Origin: CAZZKF01 sp964654995
GTDB taxonomy: Bacteria; Pseudomonadota; Alphaproteobacteria; CAZZKF01
NCBI GenBank assembly: GCA_964654995.1
Contig: CAZZKF010000068.1
Span: 1-12,638, forward strand
Direction: 5' to 3'
DNA: 12,638 nt
Each line of letters opens with the position of its first letter. Position 1 is the first letter of the stretch. Shown in pieces: positions 5,959 through 11,244 of this stretch. The position numbers were made by a program, and so were the translations under genes. Below the pieces are notes generated by a model. It made no database searches. It was given only the letters and a program-made list of their open reading frames with translations, and had not been told where the DNA came from.

Positions 5959-6753
5959 CTACCAGGAATTCCGCAGCTCGCGGAGCTTGAGGAACACGGT
6001 CTCGGGATCCGGGTCCTCGGGCAGATCGGGAAAGGCTTCGCGCAGCCGGGCAATCACGCTCGGGCTGTGAAGACGGAAAAAGGTGTTGATCTCTTTCTCC
6101 AGCGCCAGCGTCGTGACCAGGCCGCGCTCCGGATCGTCCTCGCCCGCGATCTCGTCGAGAAGCGCATGAGCGCGGGCATTGTCGGGCTCGCGATCGAGCG
6201 TGAAGCCGAGATTGTTGGCCATGTAGTCGTGGCCGGGATAGACCCGGGTCTCATCCGGCAGCCGCGCAAGCTGATTGACGAAGGTCTGATAGAGCTGTTT
6301 GGGATGGCCGCCGCCGTGGCAGTTCCCGGCCCCGGCGTTGAACAGGGTGTCGCCGCAAATCAGCGCCGGCTCGTCGGTGTGCGCAAGCAGACAGACATGG
6401 CTCATGGTATGGCCCGGGGTGTCCAGCACCTCGAGCTCGACCGTCTTGCCGATGCGGATGACGTCGCCGGCCGCAAGCCCGCGGTCGATGCCGGGAATGG
6501 CGTCCCGGGCACCGGCATGGGCCAGCAATTTGGCCCGGGTCGCCCGGATCACCTCGTCATTGCCGCCGATGTGATCGAAATGCTCGTGGGTGTTCAGCAC
6601 CTGGGTGATCTCCCAGCCCTTTTCGCGGGCACGTTTCAGGCATTTGTCGTGATCCAGGGGGTCCACCGCCAGGGCCTCGCCGGTCTCGGGGCAGACGATC
6701 AGATAGTTGAAATTGCGATAGGCATTGCCGGTCCAGATCCGCTCGATAATCAT
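5959..6753 (-). CDS. gloB: Metallo-beta-lactamase-fold hydrolase, glyoxalase II-like
   Basis: A 264-residue MBL-fold hydrolase resembling hydroxyacylglutathione hydrolase (glyoxalase II), which cleaves S-D-lactoylglutathione to D-lactate and glutathione in the cytoplasm. The binuclear metal site is complete: THEHFDH (55-61), DTPGH (111-115), GDTLF (135-139) and PGH (173-175). The C-terminal helical extension characteristic of GloB, ending FLKLRELRNSW, is present, and length fits the family. The segment after GDTLF is NAGAGNCHGGGHPKQLYQTF rather than the usual GCGR-F-EG, so this is a divergent subgroup and the thioester substrate could differ. The ATG is preceded by AGAAAGGA about eight bases upstream. 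It lies 66 bp downstream of dctM and 11 bp before the MFS gene, probably in one unit. Confidence 0.8.
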   Translation of the reverse strand: MIIERIWTGNAYRNFNYLIVCPETGEALAVDPLDHDKCLKRAREKGWEITQVLNTHEHFDHIGGNDEVIRATRAKLLAHAGARDAIPGIDRGLAAGDVIRIGKTVELEVLDTPGHTMSHVCLLAHTDEPALICGDTLFNAGAGNCHGGGHPKQLYQTFVNQLARLPDETRVYPGHDYMANNLGFTLDREPDNARAHALLDEIAGEDDPERGLVTTLALEKEINTFFRLHSPSVIARLREAFPDLPEDPDPETVFLKLRELRNSW

Positions 6754-6819
6754 GGCCCATTCCTTTCTGGTTCGCGCGGCGCCGACTTTAGCCCCGGCAC
6801 CGCCCCTCTGTCACGGGGG

Positions 6820-8136
6820 TCACAGCAGGCCCGCCTTTTCCATCGCCTCGGGCAGCCAGGTGGTCAGCACCGGAAACAGCGTGAGCACGATCATCCGCAC
6901 CGCATCGGCCAACAGGAACGGCGCGATGCCGCGAAAGATGGTGCGCAAGCCGATCTCGCCGGCCATGCCATGGAGCACGAAGACGTTCATGCCGATGGGC
7001 GGGGTGACCAGGCCGATCCCCGAGATCATCACCAGCATCACCCCCCACCACACCGGATCATAGCCGAGGCCAATGACCAGCGGCAGCACGAAGGGCAGTG
7101 TCACCACCATGGCGGCGATCGATTCGAACACCGCGCCCAGAATCAGATACATGACGTAAAGCGCGAAGATCACGGCGAGCGGCGGCAGGCCGAGCCCGTG
7201 GATCCAGGCGATGGTGCGCTCCGGCATGTGGGAGAGCGCCAGAAAATAGGTGAGCGTGAAGGCGCCGATGACGATCAGATAGATCATGCCGGTGTTGGAT
7301 GCGGTTTCGCGCATGACCTGGCGCAGCACGTTCCAGTTGAGCCGGCCGCGCGCGAGCGTAATCGCAAAGGCGGTGGCCGCGCCGACGGCCGCCGCCTCGG
7401 TGACCGTGAACACGCCGCCGTAAATGCCGGCGGTGACCACGAGCCCGAGCAGCAGAACCGCCCAGCTTTGTGCGGTGATGCGGGCCCGCTCGGGCCACGG
7501 GGTGCGGGGGCCGGCGGGCGCCGCCTCCGGGTTGAGCCGGACGTAGACGCCGACCGCGGCGCACTGCAGGGCCGCCGCGATCAGCCCGGGAACAACGGCG
7601 GCAACGAACAGTTTCAAGACAAACTGCTCGGCCAGCACCGCATAGATCACCAGAATGATCGACGGCGGGATGAGAATGCCCAGCGTGCCGCCGGCGGCAA
7701 TCGAGCCGGCCGCCAGCTCAGGGCGGTAGCCGCGCCGCAGCATTTCCGGCAAGGCGACGCGGGTCATCGTCGCCACCGTGGCGATCGATGAGCCGCAGAC
7801 CGCCCCGAAGGCGGCGCAGCCGCCGATGGTGGCAACCGCCAGGCCGCCGCGCCGATGGCCGAGCCAGGCGTTGGCAAGGCGGAACAGATCGCTCGACAGG
7901 CCGGCCGCCGTCGCTAGGCTGCCCATCAGCAGAAACAGCGGAATGATGGCGAAATCGAGGCTCTCGATGGCGGTCACCGTCTCGACCCCGACGATCGCCA
8001 GCCCCGGCCCCCAGCCGGCCAGCGCCGCGAAGGTCGCGATCCCGGTTACCGCCATGGCCACACCCACCGGCACATGCGCAGCAATCAGCAAAAACATGCC
8101 GGCCAGCCCGATCAGGCCGAGGAACACCGGGTCCAT
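6820..8136 (-). CDS. dctM: TRAP transporter large permease, DctM family
   Basis: A 438-residue polytopic inner-membrane protein, the ion-driven translocation subunit of a tripartite ATP-independent periplasmic (TRAP) transporter. Typical DctM stretches include FAIIPLFLLMGSLATAAGLS near residue 65, the Gly/Ser-rich GGCAAFGAVCGSSIATVATM near 105, GGTLGILIPPSIILVIYAVL near 150, and GIGLVTPPIGMNVFVL toward the C terminus. The ATG giving MDPVFLGLIGLAGMF has AAGG nine bases upstream and starts the first membrane helix. The open frame extends further upstream only as a shadow over dctQ. It begins five bases after the dctQ stop, so the two permeases are translated together. Confidence 0.93.
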   Translation of the reverse strand: MDPVFLGLIGLAGMFLLIAAHVPVGVAMAVTGIATFAALAGWGPGLAIVGVETVTAIESLDFAIIPLFLLMGSLATAAGLSSDLFRLANAWLGHRRGGLAVATIGGCAAFGAVCGSSIATVATMTRVALPEMLRRGYRPELAAGSIAAGGTLGILIPPSIILVIYAVLAEQFVLKLFVAAVVPGLIAAALQCAAVGVYVRLNPEAAPAGPRTPWPERARITAQSWAVLLLGLVVTAGIYGGVFTVTEAAAVGAATAFAITLARGRLNWNVLRQVMRETASNTGMIYLIVIGAFTLTYFLALSHMPERTIAWIHGLGLPPLAVIFALYVMYLILGAVFESIAAMVVTLPFVLPLVIGLGYDPVWWGVMLVMISGIGLVTPPIGMNVFVLHGMAGEIGLRTIFRGIAPFLLADAVRMIVLTLFPVLTTWLPEAMEKAGLL

Positions 8137-8141
8137 GGCCG

Positions 8142-8654
8142 CTAGCCTTGCGCCGCCGCGTCCGGGCCGCGCAGCGCACGCGCCAGATGGACGAGAAAGA
8201 CGATCACTTGCACCGGCACGCAGACCGCCGCGAGTGCAGCGGTCAGCCACCAGCCCGGCGCCGTCGGCAGGCGCAGAATGAGCGTCTCCTGCGCCGAGAT
8301 TTCAGCCGCATGACCGAACAGTTGCCAGGCGATCAGCGTCATCAGCGCCAGCGTGATGAGATGGGCGAAGGCATCCAGCCAGTCGCTCACCCGCGGGCCC
8401 AGAGCCTGCCCGGCGAATTCCAGCGTGACATTGCCGCGATCGACGAGGAGCGCCGGAAAGAACGAGATCACGACAATCCCGATCAAAATGCCGTTGACAT
8501 CCTCGAGCCCGTGAATGGGGCTGGAGAACAGCCAGCGCAGCAGCACGTCCGCCGAGATTCCCAGGGCCATCGCCAGCAGCCCGACGAAGCCGATCAGCGC
8601 AAGCCCCCGGGCCAGTGCCCGGGCGTAGCCTTCCCATTGCGCGAGCCGGGTCAT
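8142..8654 (-). CDS. dctQ: TRAP transporter small permease, DctQ family
   Basis: A 170-residue inner-membrane protein with four predicted helices (about residues 15-40, 52-72, 90-115 and 130-160), the small permease of a TRAP system. The region LLRWLFSSPIHGLEDVNGIL (about 38-57), followed by a second helix and VDRGNVTLEF, is the familiar DctQ pattern (aromatic/Arg loop, then charged loop with His/Val-x-Glu). Its ATG overlaps the dctP stop by four bases (ATGA), with GGGGGA about nine bases upstream. It pairs with DctM; fusions of the two are common in other genomes, but here they are separate. Confidence 0.9.
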   Translation of the reverse strand: MTRLAQWEGYARALARGLALIGFVGLLAMALGISADVLLRWLFSSPIHGLEDVNGILIGIVVISFFPALLVDRGNVTLEFAGQALGPRVSDWLDAFAHLITLALMTLIAWQLFGHAAEISAQETLILRLPTAPGWWLTAALAAVCVPVQVIVFLVHLARALRGPDAAAQG

Positions 8655-9697
8655 GAGCCGGCATCCCCCGAAGCGGCGGCCGATTGTGCGCGAATGTCGC
8701 TCAAGATCTCCCGATAGGCGGCAAGCAGGGCGGCACTGCCCGGTGTGCGCGCCCGCCAGCGGTCGAGCTGACGGGCAAAGGCGGCCTGCCAGCGGGCTTT
8801 TTCCTCAGCGTCGGGGGCAACGAAGACGCGGCCCGGATCGCCCCGGGATTCGGCAATCGAGCGATCCGAATAGCGCTGCATGACGCCGACCAGACGGCGG
8901 ATAAACGGCGGGCCCGCCTTGTCATCGAGCAGCCGGCGGGCGGCCGCGGGCAGCGCCTCGTAGCGGGCGCGGTTGATGGCGATGATGGCCGGCGTAAAGG
9001 CGATCGGCTGTTCGAGATGATGGGTGGTGACCTGGGTAATGCCCATCGGCCGGCGGGCCGCGAACCAGTTGAAGATGGCGCCGTCGATCAGCCCGCGGCT
9101 CAGACTTTCGGCCAGTTGGGTGGCGGTAATGCCGCCGATCGGCGTGGCGCCGAGGTCTTCGAGCACGCGGGCCTGAAACAGGGTGGTGGCGCGGATCTTG
9201 CGCCCCTTCAGATCGTCGATCCGGCGGTAGACGAAATTCATGTGCAGATACGACGGCGCGGCGACGAACAGGGCCAGCGGGTGGATGTCGTCGAAGCCCG
9301 ATAGCAGGCCGCGTTCATACATCCGCCAGAACACCAGCGAGGTTTCCATGGCGCTGGCCTCGAACAAGGGGATCTCGAACAGCTCGGCGGCGGGAAACTG
9401 GCCCGGCGTGTAGTGCGGCAGCAACAGGGTGATATCCAGCACGCCGGCTTTCAAAAGCGCAAGCTGCGCCTTGCCGTTGCGGCCCATGGCGCCGCCGGTG
9501 AACAGCTCGATGCGCAACCTGCCGGCGGCGGCCGCATTGACCTCGTCCACCCAGGGCACGATGCCGAGCCGGACATTGATGGTCGGAGCCGGCAGAAAGG
9601 TGCCGAAGCGCAGCACCGGCACCGGCGTGGCGCCGCGCACCGGCGCCGCCGCGATCAGCAGGCCGAGGATAAGTCCGGCAACGAGGCTGCGCTTCAT
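8651..9697 (-). CDS. dctP: TRAP transporter periplasmic substrate-binding protein, DctP family
   Basis: A 348-residue solute-binding protein. Residues 1-23 form a Sec signal peptide (MKRSLVAGLILGLLIAAAPVRGA). The mature part shows VLRFGTFLPAPT at its start, the DctP hallmark DDLKGRKIRATT (161-172) whose Arg169 is at the position that usually salt-bridges a carboxylate, and GGITATQLAESLSRGLIDGAI (188-208) of the second lobe. The ligand is therefore probably an organic acid, but which one cannot be read from sequence. I chose the ATG at 9697, which has AAAAGGA about twelve bases upstream and begins directly with the signal peptide. An in-frame ATG eight codons earlier (9721) would add a charged leader. 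It is the first gene of the leftward unit. Confidence 0.9.
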   Translation of the reverse strand: MKRSLVAGLILGLLIAAAPVRGATPVPVLRFGTFLPAPTINVRLGIVPWVDEVNAAAAGRLRIELFTGGAMGRNGKAQLALLKAGVLDITLLLPHYTPGQFPAAELFEIPLFEASAMETSLVFWRMYERGLLSGFDDIHPLALFVAAPSYLHMNFVYRRIDDLKGRKIRATTLFQARVLEDLGATPIGGITATQLAESLSRGLIDGAIFNWFAARRPMGITQVTTHHLEQPIAFTPAIIAINRARYEALPAAARRLLDDKAGPPFIRRLVGVMQRYSDRSIAESRGDPGRVFVAPDAEEKARWQAAFARQLDRWRARTPGSAALLAAYREILSDIRAQSAAASGDAGS

Positions 9698-9803
9698 GCG
9701 ATCAATCGGTCCTTTTCCCATGCCCCCCGGCCCGCTACGCTGGCACCTCCGCGCCATCGAGACAAGCCCCGGCGGGCGGGCGAATGTCTTGATCGGCGCT
9801 CGC

Positions 9804-9833
9804 GCAATTAGTAAGGATACCTTACTAACTTGC
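9804..9833. promoter_or_regulatory. Palindromic operator-like site in the divergent region
   Basis: TTAGTAAGG (9808-9816) and CCTTACTAA (9820-9828) are perfect 9-bp inverted arms around an ATA spacer. The symmetry continues outward as GCAA (9804-9807) and TTGC (9830-9833) with one unpaired base. A site of this size and symmetry is typical of dimeric repressors such as TetR-, MarR- or HxlR-type proteins. It abuts a candidate -35 for the rightward AhpD-like gene and lies 110 bp upstream of dctP, so it could control either. No regulator gene is visible in the window. Confidence 0.6.
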
Positions 9834-9858
9834 TCCGGCCCAGTGTCATTGTTAAAAC
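9830..9858 (+). promoter_or_regulatory. Weak candidate promoter for the AhpD-like gene
   Basis: TTGCTC (9830-9835, 3 of 6) and TAAAAC (9853-9858, 4 of 6) are separated by 17 nt, just right of the palindrome, so a bound repressor would block it. Matches are modest. It is supported mainly by position and by the AT-rich patch. Confidence 0.3.
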
Positions 9859-9876
9859 AAGTCATTGTTAAAACAG
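9845..9876. repeat. Tandem duplication of a 16-bp unit
   Basis: GTCATTGTTAAAACAA (9845-9860) is followed directly by GTCATTGTTAAAACAG (9861-9876), 15 of 16 identical. Each unit holds a small dyad, TTGTT-AA-AACA(A/G). It overlaps the candidate -10 of the rightward promoter, so it may be a pair of regulator half-sites or a simple slippage duplication. Confidence 0.8.
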
Positions 9877-9966
9877 GCGGGGGCAAGGCAGATCGGTGCC
9901 GGCCGCGGGGAGCGGGACAGAAGCTGCCGGGCATGGGCCCCGGCCACAGTTCAGGAGCAGAGTGTC

Positions 9967-10515
9967 ATGGTATTTTTCCCGTCGCTTGCCAAGAAGCCGG
10001 TTCTGATGGAGGTGTTCAAGCGCTTTCCCCGGACCACCCGGCCGCTCTTGGAGTATCACGAGATACTGTTGCGCGGCCCCTCGCCCCTGACCAAGGCGCA
10101 GCGCGAGCTGATCGCGGCCTATGTCTCGAGGCTCAACGGCTGCCGCTACTGCCGCAGCATTCATACCGAGACCGCCGAGCAGCTGGGCGTGCCCAAGGGG
10201 CTGGTTCAGGATCTGGTCGATGACCTCGAGACCGCCGGCGTCGAGGAAAAGATGCTGCCGATCCTGCGCTACGTGAAGAAGCTGACCGAAAACCCGGCCG
10301 GCATGACCCAGGCCGATGCCGATGCCGTCTATGCGGCGGGCTGGGACGAGCAGGCGCTGCATGACGCGGTGGCGACCTGCGCGCTGTTCAACTTCATGAA
10401 CCGCTATGTCGAAGGGCTCGGCGTCGAGGCCACCCCGGATTATGTCGCCCTGTCCGCCAAGCGGCTGATCGAACACGGATATTTGCCGCTGCTCGATCTG
10501 CTGGACAAGGACTGA
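9967..10515 (+). CDS. Carboxymuconolactone decarboxylase-fold, AhpD-like peroxidase-related protein
   Basis: A 182-residue all-helical protein of the CMD/AhpD superfamily. The redox motif Cys-x-x-Cys-x-x-x-His is intact (C59, C62, H66, in GCRYCRSIHTE), with an upstream acidic residue in TKAQRELIA (E47), as in AhpD-type disulfide reductases and peroxidase-related enzymes. The segment ALFNFMNRYVEGLG (139-152) is characteristic of the uncharacterised peroxidase-related subfamily. It probably acts in the cytoplasm in peroxide or thiol handling; the electron partner is unknown. The ATG has AGGAG nine bases upstream (9953-9957). The frame also extends to an in-frame codon at 9865, but that segment has no homology-like features. 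The next gene starts nine bases after its stop. Confidence 0.87.
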   Translation: MVFFPSLAKKPVLMEVFKRFPRTTRPLLEYHEILLRGPSPLTKAQRELIAAYVSRLNGCRYCRSIHTETAEQLGVPKGLVQDLVDDLETAGVEEKMLPILRYVKKLTENPAGMTQADADAVYAAGWDEQALHDAVATCALFNFMNRYVEGLGVEATPDYVALSAKRLIEHGYLPLLDLLDKD

Positions 10516-10524
10516 GCCGGGACG

Positions 10525-11004
10525 ATGGCCGCCCGGCGCATCGTTCTTTTCCTGGCCGCCTTGGTGGTGCTTGCGGCTGCACCGGCGCCGGCGATGACCG
10601 CCGAGCCGCAGGAGTTCAGCGACTGCCTCGATATTGCCGAGCCGGACGCCCGGCTCGCCTGCTATGACCGCTTCGCGCGGGCGCGGCGTGCCGAGGGAGC
10701 GCCCGCGACCGCGGCGCCCGAAACCGGCGAAGGCGGGGCGCAAGCCCGTTTCGGCAAGCCCGAGGCCGAACGCCGGCACCGCATCGAGGCGATCGAGGCG
10801 CGCGTCGCCGGTGTGCGCACCAACCCGTTCGGCAAGCTCGTCATCACCCTTGATAACGGCCAGGTCTGGCTGCAGACCGACGCCAAGCGGCTGCGCCCGG
10901 CGGTCGGCGATGCGGTGATCGTGCGCCGCAGCCCCTATGGCGCCGGCTTCCGGCTCAAGAAGGAGGGCGGCCGGCGTTTCATTCAGGTCAGGCGGGTTCA
11001 GTGA
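10525..11004 (+). CDS. Small secreted protein of unknown function with a Cys-Tyr-Asp motif
   Basis: A 159-residue predicted periplasmic protein. Residues 1-26 are a signal peptide (MAARRIVLFLAALVVLAAAPAPA, then MTA). The mature N terminus carries DCLDIAEPDARLACYDRF (33-50) with cysteines 34 and 46, a pattern (Cys, about 11 residues, Leu-x-Cys-Tyr-Asp) seen in several secreted proteins and in type VI secretion VasI/TagO-type proteins. After a low-complexity Ala/Pro/Gly linker (55-78) there is a beta-rich domain (85-159): VRTNPFGKLVITLDNGQVWLQ, then GDAVIVRRSPYGAGFRLKK. This looks like a small beta-barrel and ends RRFIQVRRV. I do not recognise a named function and no type VI genes are nearby. 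It probably shares a transcript with the AhpD-like gene nine bases upstream; the ribosome site is weak (GGGA). Confidence 0.8.
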   Translation: MAARRIVLFLAALVVLAAAPAPAMTAEPQEFSDCLDIAEPDARLACYDRFARARRAEGAPATAAPETGEGGAQARFGKPEAERRHRIEAIEARVAGVRTNPFGKLVITLDNGQVWLQTDAKRLRPAVGDAVIVRRSPYGAGFRLKKEGGRRFIQVRRVQ

Positions 11005-11006
11005 TC

Positions 11007-11033
11007 GCCGCCCCCGGCGATGCCGGGAGCGGC
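11007..11033 (+). terminator. GC-rich hairpin just after the secreted protein gene
   Basis: GCCGC-C-CCCGGC (11007-11018) pairs with GCCGGG-A-GCGGC (11022-11033) around a GAT loop, 11 base pairs with one mismatch, starting three bases after the stop codon. There is no T-run afterwards, so it may be a 3'-end stabilising or weak termination structure rather than a canonical terminator. Confidence 0.4.
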
Positions 11034-11056
11034 GCGCTTCGTCGCCAAATCGGCGC

Positions 11057-11085
11057 TTGATTTGCGGCGCTCAAACGGCTAAAAA
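11057..11085 (+). promoter_or_regulatory. Candidate sigma70 promoter for the sulfate-activation gene
   Basis: TTGATT (11057-11062, 4 of 6) and TAAAAA (11080-11085, 4 of 6) are separated by exactly 17 nt. Transcription would begin near 11092 and give a leader of about 150 nt before the sat ATG. The -35 lies within the inverted repeat CAAATC/GATTTG (11046-11051 and 11059-11064), a possible regulator site. Confidence 0.4.
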
Positions 11086-11100
11086 GCGCTCGCCCGTGGG

Positions 11101-11200
11101 CGGCGTACCAGTGGCGCGAACGCGGGATCAGGCAAAACCTTCAGGCCAGATCGCCCGATGCGGGGCATCGTTTTACGCCGGGCTCGAGCCGGCGTCTTTT
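11101..11200 (+). terminator. Two tandem terminator-like hairpins with a competing pairing (possible attenuator)
   Basis: Hairpin A is CGATGC (11156-11161), loop GGG, GCATCG (11165-11170), followed by TTTT. Hairpin B is ACGCCG (11175-11180) pairing with CGGCGT (11190-11195), enclosing the self-complementary GCTCGAGC, followed by CTTTTC. CGGCGTA (11101-11107) is complementary to TACGCCG (11174-11180), so an alternative fold could disrupt hairpin B. The structures lie 45-90 nt before sat, far from the upstream gene's end. They could be an attenuator, or simply upstream terminators if sat has a promoter further right. Confidence 0.45.
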
Positions 11201-11244
11201 CTTGCGAATGAACAGCCCCGAAACGGGCATCAGGAGAACACGAC

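Noticed and set aside
6067..7791. Long plus-strand open frame opposite gloB and dctM
   Set aside because: Composition is low-complexity His/Gln/Asp/Arg-rich, typical of the antisense of GC-rich membrane-protein genes; the minus strand has well-defined families.
11050..11090. Resemblance to a SAM-II riboswitch (TGATTTG followed by GGCTAAAAAG)
   Set aside because: The expected P1 stem cannot be formed beyond a self-complementary GCGC, and the same bases are better explained as -35 and -10 boxes 17 nt apart. A covariance-model search would settle it.
11091..11102. CGCCC/GGGCG hairpin in the sat leader
   Set aside because: Only two loop bases remain, so the full stem cannot form, and such GC inverted pairs arise often by chance here.
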